64,000 nucleotides of DNA from Bog-756 sp963812885 (GCA_963812885.1 CAWEWZ010000007.1:434001-498000), one strand, 5' to 3'. Positions 45,122 through 54,385 are shown, numbered from the stretch's first letter. The notes: generated by a model not told the origin, from the sequence alone. Numbers and translations: made by a program.

Positions 45122-45960
45122 GTCAGCCGCCGCCAGAGACACCCTCGCTCCACCTGACCAAGCACCATGGTGCCGGCAACGACTTCCTGGTGCTGGTGGA
45201 CGTCGACGACTCCCGGTCTCTCGACCCGGAGTTGGTGCGCGCCCTGTGCGACCGTAGATTCGGCGTCGGTGCCGACGGGGTCATCCGGGTCCATCCCGCC
45301 TCCGGTGAGGCCGACCTGGCCATGGACCTCCGCAACGCCGACGGAGGCGTGGCCGAGATGAGCGGCAACGGCATCCGGTGTCTGGCCCAGGCGGCGGTGG
45401 AGGCCGGCCTGGTCACGCCCCCGGTGTTCACGGTGTCGACCCTGGCCGGGATGCGGACGGTCGAGTACGTCCCCGGCGAGACGCCCGGCTCGGCCCGGGC
45501 GGCGGTGGACATGGGGGAGGCGGTCCTCGGTCCCGACCAACCCCAGGAGTTCGCCGACCGCCGGGCCCGCCAGGTCGACATGGGCAATCCTCACCTGGTC
45601 CTCCTCGGGCCCGACCCGGCCGGGGTCGACGTCGCCGGCGTCGGGAGCCGTCTCCAAGAGGTGCATCCGGGAGGGATCAACGTCGAGTTCATCTCGGTCG
45701 ACCCCGACGGGGCGGCCATTGATCTCCGGGTGTGGGAACGCGGGGTGGGCGAGACCGAGGCGTGCGGCTCGGGCAGCGCGGCCGCCGCCGCCGCCGCCCG
45801 GAGCTGGGGGCTGGTGGGGAAGTCGGTCGCCGTCCGCAACCCGGGGGGGACGCTCCAGGTCTCGTTGGGCCCCGCCGGGGTGTGGCTGAAGGGACCGGTC
45901 CGGAAAGTGGCGGAGATCGATGTGGACCGGCGGGAGATCCTCGAGGCCGCCCGGCCGTGA
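45118..45960 (+). CDS. dapF: diaminopimelate epimerase, first catalytic Cys replaced by Ser
   Basis: 280 residues from ATG 45118, overlapping the miaA stop. N-terminal signature LTKHHGAGNDFLVLVD, then FGVGADGVIRVH. Where DapF normally has (M)CGNGxR, this protein has VAEMSGNGIRCLAQA: a Ser in place of the first catalytic Cys, with another Cys five residues on. The second catalytic Cys is present in TEACGSGSAAAA. It converts LL- to meso-diaminopimelate. The substitution may mark an actinobacterial subfamily and need not mean loss of activity. The stop overlaps the hflX GTG. Confidence 0.92.
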   Translation: MSQPPPETPSLHLTKHHGAGNDFLVLVDVDDSRSLDPELVRALCDRRFGVGADGVIRVHPASGEADLAMDLRNADGGVAEMSGNGIRCLAQAAVEAGLVTPPVFTVSTLAGMRTVEYVPGETPGSARAAVDMGEAVLGPDQPQEFADRRARQVDMGNPHLVLLGPDPAGVDVAGVGSRLQEVHPGGINVEFISVDPDGAAIDLRVWERGVGETEACGSGSAAAAAAARSWGLVGKSVAVRNPGGTLQVSLGPAGVWLKGPVRKVAEIDVDRREILEAARP

Positions 45961-47267
45961 CGCCGACCGACTCGGCCTTCACCGATACCCTCATCTCCCG
46001 GACCGTCCGGGAACGGATCGTGCTGGTGGGTGTCACCCTGGCCCACGAGACGATGGCCGACACCGAGGCCGGGCTCGACGAGCTGGCCCTGCTGGTGGCG
46101 ACGGCCGGTGCCGACGTGATGGAACGGATCGTGCAACGGAGGGCCACCCCGGACCCGGCCACCTACCTGGGCAAGGGAAAGATCGACGAGCTGCTGGCGG
46201 TCTGCCTGGCCGTCGATGCCGACACCGTGGTCTTCGACGACGACCTCTCGCCGGCCCAGCAACGGAACCTGGAGCGCATCCTCGGTCGCACCGCCATCGA
46301 CCGTACCGCGGTCATCCTCGACATCTTCGCCCAGAACGCCCGCACCCCCGAAGGCCGGGCCCAGGTCGAGCTGGCCCTGCTGCGCTACCGGCTGCCGCGG
46401 CTGCGGGGTCGGGGACGGTCGTTCAGCCAGCAGGCCGGTGGCATCGGGACCCGGGGCCCGGGCGAGACCAAGCTCGAGGTCGACCGGCGGCGTCTGGTCC
46501 GGCGGATGACCCGGCTCGAGTCGGACCTCCGCCAGCTGGACCGGACCCGGCGCACCCAGCGCCGGGGTCGGGCCCGGTCGCGGCAACGGACGGTCTCCCT
46601 GGTCGGCTACACCAATGCCGGCAAGTCGACGTTGCTCAATCGGCTGTGCGGGGCCGACGTGCTCGTCGAGAACCGCCTGTTCTCGACCCTCGACCCCCGG
46701 ACCCGCCACCTCGACCTCCCCGGTGGCGAACGGGTGCTGGTCACCGACACGGTCGGCTTCGTGCGCAAGCTGCCCCACCAGGTCGTCGAGGCCTTCCGCT
46801 CCACGCTCGAAGTGGTGTGCGACTCCGACCTCATCCTCCACGTGGTGGACGGCTCGGCCCCCGACTTCGAGGGACAGGTCGACGCCGTCCGAACCGTCCT
46901 GGCCGAGATCGGTGCCGACGACCTGCCCGAGCTCCTGGTGGTCAACAAATCGGATGCCGTGTCCAGGCTGGGCCCCGAGGCCGGCGAGGAGGCCCGTCGC
47001 CTCCTGGCCGCCCACCCCGGCTCCGTGATGGTGTCCGCCCGCACCGGGGAGGGGATCGACCGTCTGCTCGAGGCCCTCGGCGACCGGCTCCGTGTCGGCG
47101 ACCGGGTCGTCGAGCTGGAGATCCCCTGGGCCCGGGGTGACGTGCTGGCCGCGGTGCACCGGGAAGGCGAGATCGTGGGCGAGGTGGCCGGCGAGCAGTC
47201 GACCCGCATCCACGTGGTCCTCGATGCGGTGGGCAAGTCCCGCTTCGCGGAGTTCCTGGCTTCGTGA
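45957..47267 (+). CDS. hflX: ribosome-associated GTPase HflX
   Basis: 436 residues from GTG 45957, overlapping the dapF stop. The N-terminal HflX domain has PATYLGKGKIDELL, FDDDLSPAQQRNLERIL and the Gly-rich GGIGTRGPGETKLEVDRR. The G domain has G1 LVGYTNAGKSTLLNRL, switch LDPRTRHLDLPGG, G3 DTVGFVRKLPH and G4 VVNKSD. It splits stalled 70S ribosomes under stress. It forms one tightly overlapping transcription unit with miaB, miaA, dapF and the downstream aminotransferase. Confidence 0.97.
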   Translation: MTPTDSAFTDTLISRTVRERIVLVGVTLAHETMADTEAGLDELALLVATAGADVMERIVQRRATPDPATYLGKGKIDELLAVCLAVDADTVVFDDDLSPAQQRNLERILGRTAIDRTAVILDIFAQNARTPEGRAQVELALLRYRLPRLRGRGRSFSQQAGGIGTRGPGETKLEVDRRRLVRRMTRLESDLRQLDRTRRTQRRGRARSRQRTVSLVGYTNAGKSTLLNRLCGADVLVENRLFSTLDPRTRHLDLPGGERVLVTDTVGFVRKLPHQVVEAFRSTLEVVCDSDLILHVVDGSAPDFEGQVDAVRTVLAEIGADDLPELLVVNKSDAVSRLGPEAGEEARRLLAAHPGSVMVSARTGEGIDRLLEALGDRLRVGDRVVELEIPWARGDVLAAVHREGEIVGEVAGEQSTRIHVVLDAVGKSRFAEFLAS

Positions 47268-48462
47268 CCGCTGACGTCGCCGAAGGGTTCGCCCCCCCGC
47301 CCTACCCGTACGACCGCCTGGCCACGCTCAAGGCCGCGGCCGAGGAGCGGTTCGGGGACAGCGGGGGCGTGGTCGACTGCTCGATCGGCACGCCCTGTGA
47401 CCCGCCACCTGCGTTCGTCCTGGCGGCCATGACCGACTCGGATGCCGAACGCGGCTATCCGGCCTCGGCCGGGTCGGCGGCCTACCGGCGGGCGGCGACC
47501 GGATGGTTGGCCCGTCGGTTCGGCGTCACGCGTCGACCCCGACACCGAGCTGGCCGCCTGCGTCGGGACCAAGGAGTTCGTGGCCTCGACCGCCCAGTAC
47601 CTGCATCTGCGGACACCGGGCCGGGACACCGTGCTGTACCCGTCGGTGTCGTACCCCACCTACGCCATGGGGGCGCTGCTCGGCGGGTGCCGCGCCGTCG
47701 CCGTGCCGGAGCTGCCCGGGGGTGGTCTCGACCTCTCCTCGATCGACGCCGCCGACATCGGTCGTGCCCTGGCGCTGTGGACCAACTCGCCGTCCAACCC
47801 GACCGGCCTCTTGAGCGACCTCGACCAGGCGGCCCGATGGGGGAGGGCCCACGGGATCCCCGTCTTCTCCGACGAGTGCTACGCCGAGTTCACCTGGCAC
47901 GGCCCGCCGAGGACGGTGCTGGCCACCGGGGTGGAGGGGGTGGTCGCCGTGCACTCCCTGTCGAAGCGGTCCAACCTGGCCGGGGTACGGGCGGGCTTCT
48001 TCGCCGGCGACCCCGAACTGGTCGGCTTCCTCACCGATGTGCGACGTCACGCCGGCCTCATGGTCCCCGGCCCGGTGCAGGCCGGTGCCGTGGCCGCATT
48101 CGACGACGACGACCATGTCGATCGGCAACGGCGCCGGTACGAGGAGCGCCTCGAGTTCCTGCGCCGGGAGCTGGCCGGTGCCGGGCTGCCCACGCCCATG
48201 CCCGCCGGCGGCTTCTACCTCTGGGTGCCGGTACCGGGTACGGTGCCCGGCGCCGGGTGGGAGCTGGCCGAGCGGCTGGCCCTCGAGGGCGGCCTGCTGG
48301 TCAGCCCGGGGGACCTCTACGGGCCTGACGGTGCCGCCTTCGTCCGGGTCGCCGTCGTCCAGCCCATGGAGCGTCTGGGCCTGGTGGCCGAGCGGCTGTC
48401 CCGGCCACCGGGTCGGCGGCCGGCTCCTGACCGACCGAGCGGCCGGCGCAGCGATGTCCCAG
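47264..48462 (+). CDS. dapC: succinyldiaminopimelate aminotransferase, one or two frameshifts, 3' end uncertain
   Basis: Starts at GTG 47264, overlapping the hflX stop: PPYPYDRLATLKAAAEERFG. A break near 47530 separates YRRAATGWLARRFGV from DPDTELAACVGTKEFVASTA. Fold-type I PLP enzyme: WTNSPSNPTGLLSDL, FSDECYAEFTWHG, and the Schiff-base Lys in VVAVHSLSKRSNLAGVRAG. The expected C-terminus is near AAFVRVAVVQPMERLGLVAE (48345-48400). Beyond it the frame stays open straight into dapD with no stop. A one-base shift near 48425 would end it as SAAGS-stop at about 48440. It transfers amino groups to N-succinyl-2-amino-6-ketopimelate. Confidence 0.88.
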
Positions 48463-48465
48463 GGC

Positions 48466-48471
48466 TAACGT
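48466..48471 (+). promoter_or_regulatory. leaderless -10 hexamer for dapD
   Basis: TAACGT, eight bases before ATG 48480. It supports dapD being a separate gene despite the open frame from dapC. Confidence 0.5.
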
Positions 48472-48479
48472 CTCCCCCC

Positions 48480-49309
48480 ATGGCTGATCTCCAATCCCGG
48501 ATCGAAGAGCTGTGGGACCGCGCCTCGGAGCTCGGACCGACCGATACCGATGCCCTGGCCGTCGTCACCGAGGCCATCGAGATGCTGGACCGGGGAACCG
48601 CCCGGGTGGCCGAGATCGACCCCGGCACCGATCAGGTCGTCGTCCACCTGTGGCTGAAGCAGGCCATCCTCCTGCTGTTCCGTCTGCGGGCGATGGAGAC
48701 CATCGAGGTCGGACCGTTCGAGTTCGCCGACAAGCTGCCGTTGAAGCGGGAGTATGCCGGGTCGGGGGTACGAGTGGTCCCCGGTGCCTCGGCCCGTTGG
48801 GGTTCGTTCCTCGGCAACGGCGTGATCTGCATGCCCAGCTACGTGAACATCGGCGCCCGGGTGGGGGCGGGGACCATGGTCGACACCTGGGCCACGGTGG
48901 GGTCGTGCGCGCAGATCGGAGAGCAGGTCCACCTCTCGGGCGGAGTGGGCATCGGGGGGGTGCTCGAACCGGCGCAGGCGGCGCCGGTGGTCATCGAGGA
49001 CGAGGTGATGATCGGGAGCCGGTCCATGATCACCCAGGGGGCGCGGGTCGGGCGGGGCTCGATCCTCGGGGAAGGCACCATCTTGAACCCCTCGATACCC
49101 GGTGATCGACGCCGAGACCGGTGACGAGCTGGGCCGGGGCCACGTCCCCGCCTGGTCGGTGGCCGTCCAGGCGTCGCGGCGCCGGAGTCTACCCGGGGGG
49201 CGAGTTCTTCCTCCCCTGCGTCCTGGTCATCAAGCGGCTCACCGAAGGGGAACGCCACGACAAGTCACGGCTGACCGACATCCTCCGCCAGCACGGCGTC
49301 TCGACGTGA
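48480..49309 (+). CDS. dapD: tetrahydrodipicolinate N-succinyltransferase, two frameshifts
   Basis: Starts MADLQSRIEELWDRASELGP at ATG 48480. The left-handed beta-helix hexapeptide repeats are clear (VNIGARVGAGTMVDTWATVG, then SGGVGIGGVLEPAQAAPV and ITQGARVGRGSILGEGT). Breaks near 49098 (extra C in atacccggtg) and 49180 are bridged by VIDAETGDELGRGHVPAWS and AGVYPGGEFFLPCVLVIKRL, ending ILRQHGVST at 49309. Joined, it is about 277 residues. It succinylates tetrahydrodipicolinate, placing the host on the succinylase branch of the DAP pathway. The stop overlaps the dapE GTG. Confidence 0.92.
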
Positions 49310-50390
49310 CCGCCGGCATGCCCGACGGGCTGTTCGGGCTGGCCACCGCCCTGGTGGCCATTCCGTCGGTCAGCCACCACGAGGAGCTCATGGCCGACGC
49401 CGTCGAAGCAGCCCTTCGCCTCTGCCCGTGGCTGGCCGTGGATCGGGTCGGGGACAACGTGGTCGCCCGCACCCAACTGGGGAGGGACGTTCGGGTGCTC
49501 CTGGGTGGCCACCTCGACACCGTCCCGCCGGTCGGGGGCAACGAGGAGCCGCGCATCGCGGACGATGTGCTCTTCGGAGTGGGGGCCTCGGACATGAAGG
49601 GTGGACTGGCCGTCCTCCTCCATCTGGCCGGGTCGTCTTCCCGAGCCGGCCGTGGACGTCACCTGGTGCTTCTACGTGTGCGAGGAGGTCGAGCAGGAAT
49701 TCAACGGGTTGCGCCACCTCTGGGAGCAGCGACCCGAACTCCTCGCCGCCGACGTCGCCATTCTCGGGGAGCCGACCGGTGGGATCGTGGAGGCCGGATG
49801 CCAGGGCACACTGCGGGTCAGACTCTCGCTCGGCGGCGCCCGGGCCCACACGGCCCGCCCGGCCACCGGCCGCAATGCCATTCACCGGCTGGCCCCGGTG
49901 CTGGCGGCCGCGGCCGACTACCGGAGCCGCGCCCCCGTGCTCGACGGGTGCGAGTACGTCGAGCAGCTCCAGATCGTGGAGATCTCCGGCGGGGTGGCCG
50001 CCAACGTCGTCCCCGACGAGGCCTCGGTGCTGGTCAACCACCGCTTCGCCCCGGACCGATCCGTCGAGGAGGCCGAGTCATCGGTCCGAGAACTGCTCGG
50101 CGTCTCGCTCGAGCCGGGTGACCGGTGGGAGCTGATCGAGTTCGCGCCCGCCGCGCCCCCAGGGCTGGACCATCCCGTGCTCGCCGGCCTGGTGGCGGCG
50201 ACCGGCACCCCTCCCAAGGCCAAGCAGGGCTGGACCGACGTGGCTTCCTTTTGGGCCCACGGGATACCGGCGGCCAACTTCGGCCCGGGTGATCCGCTGC
50301 TGGCCCACACCGCCGGAGAGCATGTCGAGCCGGGACGAGCTCGAGCGGGCGGCGGCGGTGCTGGACGCCCTGCTGCGCTCCGGCGGGTAG
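49306..50390 (+). CDS. dapE: succinyl-diaminopimelate desuccinylase, two frameshifts
   Basis: Starts at GTG 49306, overlapping the dapD stop. M20 metallopeptidase: first metal His and Asp in LLGGHLDTVPPVGG, bridging Asp in VGASDMKGGLAVL, Glu-Glu in YVCEEVEQEFNGL, then ILGEPTGG, and the dimerisation domain GGARAHTARPATGRNAIH. The last metal His is in LLAHTAGEHV. Breaks occur near 49638 (extra G in gccgggtcg) and 50325. The tail SRDELERAAAVLDALLRSGG ends at TAG 50390. It releases LL-diaminopimelate, the DapF substrate. Confidence 0.93.
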
Positions 50391-50415
50391 CGCGGCGCCG
50401 TCCTCCGGCGTCGGA

Positions 50416-51045
50416 TCAGAGCCGGCGCAGGACGGTGACCACCTTGCCGTAGACGGTGACCTCGCCCGGCTCGAACTCCATGGGGGACAGCCGCTCGTTG
50501 GCCGGGGTGAGGACCACCAGGCCGTCGCGTCTGGAGAACATCTTGACGGTGGCCTCGCCGTCGGGGATCCCGGCCACCACCACGTCGCCCTGCTCGGCAT
50601 CGGGCTGCTGGCGCACCACCACACAGTCGCCGTCCATGATCCCCGCCTCGATCATCGAGTCACCCCGGACCTTGACCATGAACAGCGTGCCGGTCCCGGT
50701 GAAGTCCTCGGGGAGCGGGTAGAGCTCCTCGATGTTCTCCTGGGCGAGCACGCCGGTTCCGGCGGCGACGTCGCCGACCAGGGGGACGTGGCGGATCGGG
50801 CGGGCGTCGACGATGACCTTCGAGGACGGGTCATAACACACCTCGATGGCCCGGGGCTTGGTCGGATCCCGCCGCAGGTACCCCTCGCGTTGGAGCACGG
50901 CCAGGTGGGCGTGGACGGTGGACGACGAGGTGAGGCCGACCGACTCGCCGATCTCGCGGACCGAGGGTGGGTAGCCGCGGTCCCGCACCGCCTCGGAGAT
51001 GCAGTCCAGTATCTGCTTGCGTTTGGTGCTGAGTACCTGGGCCAT
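50416..51045 (-). CDS. lexA: SOS repressor LexA
   Basis: 209 residues from ATG 51045 (AAGGGG upstream on this strand). The winged HTH is GYPPSVREIGESVGLTSSST with VHAHLAVLQREGYL. The self-cleavage site is Ala-Gly in VAAGTGVLAQ, with Ser in VRGDSMIEAGIMDGD and Lys in ATVKMF. It represses damage genes until RecA-stimulated cleavage. The upstream region holds four LexA boxes shared with the divergent LysM gene; two flank its own -35/-10, so it is autoregulated. An in-frame extension to 51153 crosses the operators and is rejected. Confidence 0.97.
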   Translation of the reverse strand: MAQVLSTKRKQILDCISEAVRDRGYPPSVREIGESVGLTSSSTVHAHLAVLQREGYLRRDPTKPRAIEVCYDPSSKVIVDARPIRHVPLVGDVAAGTGVLAQENIEELYPLPEDFTGTGTLFMVKVRGDSMIEAGIMDGDCVVVRQQPDAEQGDVVVAGIPDGEATVKMFSRRDGLVVLTPANERLSPMEFEPGEVTVYGKVVTVLRRL

Positions 51046-51080
51046 GGGTCCCCTTGCCGTCGTGGATCGCCGCCGCCGGC

Positions 51081-51092
51081 GAACGTCTGTTT
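51081..51092. promoter_or_regulatory. LexA box 1 (one mismatch)
   Basis: GAACGTCTGTTT against GAAC-N4-GTTC. It lies just downstream of the lexA -10 (TAGCTT on the minus strand, 51098-51103). Confidence 0.6.
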
Positions 51093-51097
51093 GTAGA

Positions 51098-51127
51098 AAG
51101 CTACCCCCGGGCTCCCCCGAAAGCAAA
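51098..51127 (-). promoter_or_regulatory. lexA promoter
   Basis: On the minus strand, TTGCTT (51127-51122), 18-bp spacer, TAGCTT (51103-51098). LexA box 2 overlaps the -35 and box 1 lies at the start-site side. Confidence 0.5.
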
Positions 51128-51137
51128 CACCCGTTCG
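51126..51137. promoter_or_regulatory. LexA box 2 (one mismatch)
   Basis: AAACACCCGTTC against GAAC-N4-GTTC; overlaps the lexA -35. Confidence 0.55.
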
Positions 51138-51155
51138 AAAATATCCTTGACAACG

Positions 51156-51167
51156 AACAGACGTTCG
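51156..51167. promoter_or_regulatory. LexA box 3 (perfect)
   Basis: GAACAGACGTTC, flanked by C and G to give the symmetric 14-mer CGAACAGACGTTCG. It lies directly after a TTGACA at 51149-51154. Confidence 0.85.
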
Positions 51168-51188
51168 TGGTCGAGATGACTTCATGAC

Positions 51189-51200
51189 GAACACAGGTTC
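51189..51200. promoter_or_regulatory. LexA box 4 (perfect)
   Basis: GAACACAGGTTC within CGAACACAGGTTCG, 24 bases before the LysM gene start. Confidence 0.85.
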
Positions 51201-51224
51201 GATGTTTTGGAGAGGCCCGGGACG

Positions 51225-51681
51225 ATGACCGCGACCTGGCTGGACCTGCCCGAGGTCGACGACGGGTGGCTGCAGACCTCGTCTGCTGTCGGCCTCCGTG
51301 TGGTGGGGGAGCCCGGAGGCCCGGGGACGCCCTGGGTGGCGCCGCTCACCGTGGTCCCCGATCTCCGGCACCGCGGGGCGAGGAGGCGGCGCAGTTCACC
51401 CGCCGTCCGACGGCGACGGGCCCTGCTGGCCGCCATCGCCCTGCTCCTGATCGCACTTGCTCTTCCGCTGAGCGGAACCGGTGGTTACTCCCACCCTGCC
51501 GGTTCCGCTCTGGCGGAGTCCCGGGGTCCGGTCGTCTACACGGTGCACCCTGGCGACTCGCTGTGGTCGATCGCCGAGCGACTCGACCCGGCCGCCGATC
51601 CGAGGCCGTTGGTGGCCAAACTGGCGTGCGCAGACCGGGTCGGAGACGGTCACGCCCGGGGAGCGGATCCTTCTGCCCTGA
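51225..51681 (+). CDS. LysM-domain membrane protein, probable SOS cell-division suppressor (ChiZ/DivS/YneA-like), one frameshift
   Basis: About 151 residues from ATG 51225. A basic segment (RHRGARRRRSSPAVRRRR) leads into one membrane helix (LLAAIALLLIALALPLSG), and then an extracellular LysM domain YTVHPGDSLWSIAERLDP. A break near 51628 is followed by AQTGSETVTPGERILLP, the usual LysM ending. The order lexA, divergent LysM protein, nrdR is the one seen for Rv2719c (ChiZ) in mycobacteria and DivS in corynebacteria, which delay division after DNA damage. The perfect LexA boxes upstream agree. Confidence 0.88.
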
Positions 51682-51751
51682 ACCGCCGCCACCGGCCCGA
51701 CGACGTGTCCCGCGGCCGGTTGCCGACGGCGTGGGATGAAGAGTTGGGCAC

Positions 51752-51757
51752 TAGCCT
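51752..51757 (+). promoter_or_regulatory. leaderless -10 hexamer for nrdR
   Basis: TAGCCT, six bases before GTG 51764. Confidence 0.55.
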
Positions 51758-51763
51758 CGTGAT

Positions 51764-52237
51764 GTGCGGTGTCCGTGGTGTCTGGCTGACGACGACCGAG
51801 TGGTCGATTCCCGGAATGCCGAGGACGGTGCAGCCATCCGGAGGCGCCGCGAGTGCGTCGGGTGCGGCCACAGGTACACCACGTTCGAGCGCATCGACGA
51901 GATCCCACTGATGGTGGTCAAGCGCTCGGGAGCCAGGCAGGCGTTCGACCGGGGGAAGCTGATCGACGGACTGCGGGCGGCAACGAAGAACCGCCCGGTG
52001 ACCGAGGCGCAGCTCGAGGTGGTCGCCCGCGAGGTCGAGGACGAGCTCCGCGAGGACGGCTCCGAGCCGACATCCGAGCAGGTCGGTCTGTCGGTCCTCG
52101 AACGCCTCCGGGTGCTCGACGAAGTGGCCTATCTCCGCTTCGCCAGCGTGTACAAGGGATTCGAGGGAGTGGACGACTTCCGACGCGAGGTCGGCCTCCT
52201 GACCAAGACGACGGCACCCAAAGCCGCGGGCGGGTAG
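51764..52237 (+). CDS. nrdR: transcriptional repressor NrdR
   Basis: 157 residues, intact, from GTG 51764 (MRCPWCLADDDRVVDSRNAE). The zinc ribbon pairs CPWC with CVGCGHRYTTFER, followed by an ATP-cone domain (VVKRSGARQAFDRGKLIDGL). It senses ATP/dATP and represses ribonucleotide reductase genes. It sits beside lexA as in other actinobacteria. No nrd operon is in the window. Confidence 0.97.
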   Translation: MRCPWCLADDDRVVDSRNAEDGAAIRRRRECVGCGHRYTTFERIDEIPLMVVKRSGARQAFDRGKLIDGLRAATKNRPVTEAQLEVVAREVEDELREDGSEPTSEQVGLSVLERLRVLDEVAYLRFASVYKGFEGVDDFRREVGLLTKTTAPKAAGG

Positions 52238-52240
52238 CCG

Positions 52241-52951
52241 ATGGCCGAACTCGTGGTCGACGCACCGGCGCGGGCGCTGGCCATCTACGCCCATCCCGAC
52301 GATCCCGATGTCTCCTGCGGCGGCACCCTGGCCGCGTGGGCGAAGGCCGGCTGCGAGGTCACCGTCCTCTTGTGCACCGACGGCGGAAAGGGTTCGTCGG
52401 ACCCGTCCCTCGACCCCGCCGAGCTGGTCCGCCGGCGAGTGGCCGAGGCCAGTGCGGCCGGGGCCCTGCTCGGGGTGGTCGGCCAGGAGTGGCTCAACTA
52501 CCCCGACGGTGAGCTGACCGACGACCCGGTCCTGCGCCAGGCGTTGGTATCCGCCATCAGGCGACTTCGACCCGAGGTCGTCCTCTGCCCCGATCCCACG
52601 GCCGTCTTCTTCGGGCAGGAGTACTTCAACCACCGGGACCACCGGGTCACCGGATGGGCCGCGCTCGATGCGGTGGCGCCGGCCGCGTCGCTCCCTCACT
52701 ACTTTCCCGATGCCGGGCCGGCCCACCAGGTGTCGACCGTGCTGTTGAGCGGGACGTTGCTGCCCGACGTCTGGGTGGACATCTCGGCCACCGTCGACAT
52801 CAAGGGCGAGGCGGTGGGCTGCCACCGGAGCCAGTTCCCCGACGGCGTGGAGTGGGCTTCGACAGCAGTCAGGCTGGGGGCCGAGGATGCCGGGCATCAG
52901 GCCGGTGTGGCCTATGCCGAGGGGTTCCGGAGGTTGCGACTCGGTGGGTGA
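52241..52951 (+). CDS. PIG-L/LmbE-family zinc deacetylase
   Basis: 236 residues from ATG 52241, three bases after nrdR. The zinc motif is YAHPDDPDVSCGGTL (His-x-Asp-Asp), with the third ligand in NHRDHRVTGWAALDA. The family removes acetyl groups from GlcNAc-containing small molecules; members include MshB and Mca of mycothiol metabolism. Whether this one belongs to mycothiol is not shown. Its stop overlaps the dinB GTG (GTGA). Confidence 0.9.
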   Translation: MAELVVDAPARALAIYAHPDDPDVSCGGTLAAWAKAGCEVTVLLCTDGGKGSSDPSLDPAELVRRRVAEASAAGALLGVVGQEWLNYPDGELTDDPVLRQALVSAIRRLRPEVVLCPDPTAVFFGQEYFNHRDHRVTGWAALDAVAPAASLPHYFPDAGPAHQVSTVLLSGTLLPDVWVDISATVDIKGEAVGCHRSQFPDGVEWASTAVRLGAEDAGHQAGVAYAEGFRRLRLGG

Positions 52952-54385
52952 GCCGTCGGGCCCGGTCGCCGGGCACCGGCGCGGGACCGACCTCACCGGT
53001 CGGCCGTTCCGCACCGGAGCGGGTGATCCTCCATGTCGACATGGATGCGTTCTTCGCCTCGGTGGAGGTCCTCGACGATCCGTCCCTGGCCGGTCGGCCG
53101 GTGATCGTCGGCGGATCGGGAAGTCGGGGTGTGGTCGCCGCCTGCACCTACGAGGCGCGCATGTTCGGCGTCCACTCGGCCATGCCCTCGTCGGTGGCCC
53201 GTCGGCTCTGCCCCCACGCGGTCTTCGTGGACGGGCGCTTCCACCGGTACATGGAGGAGAGCAGGAAGCTGCACGAGATCTTCGAGTCGGTGACCCCGCT
53301 CGTCGAGGGCGATCTCCCTGGACGAGGCCTTCCTCGACGTGACCGGGTCGAGGCAGCTGCTGGGCGACGGACCGGGCATCGCCGCCTTGATCCGCCGGTC
53401 GCGTGGCCGATGAGCTCAACCTCACCTGCTCGGTGGGGGTGGGCCGCTCGAAGCTGATGGCCAAGCTGGCGTCGAAGGCGGCCAAGCCCATCGCCGACCG
53501 GGAAGGGATCGCCCCCGGCGCCGGCGTGGTCGTGGTTCCGCCCGACGGCGAGCTCGAGTTCCTCCACCCGTTGCCGGTGCGTGCCCTGTGGGGGGTCGGA
53601 CCGGTCACCGGTCGGCGACTCGAGGCGCTTGGCATCAACACCGTCGGCGATATCGCCGCCCTCGGTCCCGGAGTGCTCGAGCGGTACCTGGGTGCTTCGC
53701 AGGGGGCTCATCTGGCCGAGCTGTCCCGGGGCCACGATCCCCGCCCGGTGGTTCCCGAACAGGCAGCCAAGTCGATCGGGCACGAGGAGACCTTCGGCAC
53801 CGACATCTGGGACCTGGCCGAATTGCATGAGCACCTGGTGCGCATGGTGGACGCCTCCGCCACCGCGTTGCGTCGCGCCCAGTTGGCCGCCCGCACCGTC
53901 AACATCAAGGTCAAGTTCGCCGACTTCACCCTCCTCACCCGGTCCCACACGATGCAGACCCCGATCGACGCCTCCCCGGCGGTGGCCGCCGTGGCCGGCG
54001 CCCTGCTGGACACCGTCGACCTGAAGATGGGGGTCCGCCTGCTCGGCGTCAGCCTGTCCGGCTTCGGCCGTCAGGAGACCGGGACCCAGCTCAGCCTCGA
54101 TCTGGGCTCGTTCGGATCGGATCCGGAGGCCGCGGCGTCGGATCCGGACCGGCCACCTCCTCCGAGGCCGCCGAACTGCTGGACCGGGCCCACGAGGAGG
54201 CCGAGCGGATCCAGCACTCGTGGGGAGCGGTCACGACCGCCGTGGATGCGATACGGGCTCGCTACGGCGGGTCGTCGGTCGGGCCTGCGTCCCTGGTGGG
54301 GGCGGATGGACTGCGTATCCGCCAGCGGGGGGAGGCCCAGTGGGGCCCGACCGCCCCCGCGTCACCCGCTGAGGGTGAAGAATGA
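52948..54385 (+). CDS. dinB: DNA polymerase IV (DinB, Y family), three frameshifts
   Basis: The start is GTG 52948, overlapping the previous stop; GTG 53023 nearer the domain is possible. ILHVDMDAFFASVEVLDDPS holds the first catalytic Asp pair, and CTYEARMFGVHSAMP follows. Breaks near 53312 (extra G), 53398 and 54150 (missing C). In between are ISLDEAFLDVTGSRQLLG (catalytic Asp-Glu), CSVGVGRSKLMAKLASKAAK and the little-finger domain. GTQLSLDLG matches a beta-clamp binding motif. The tail (VDAIRARYGGSSVGPAS onward) ends at TGA 54385. It performs translesion synthesis and lies near lexA, though no LexA box is seen just upstream. Confidence 0.92.
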
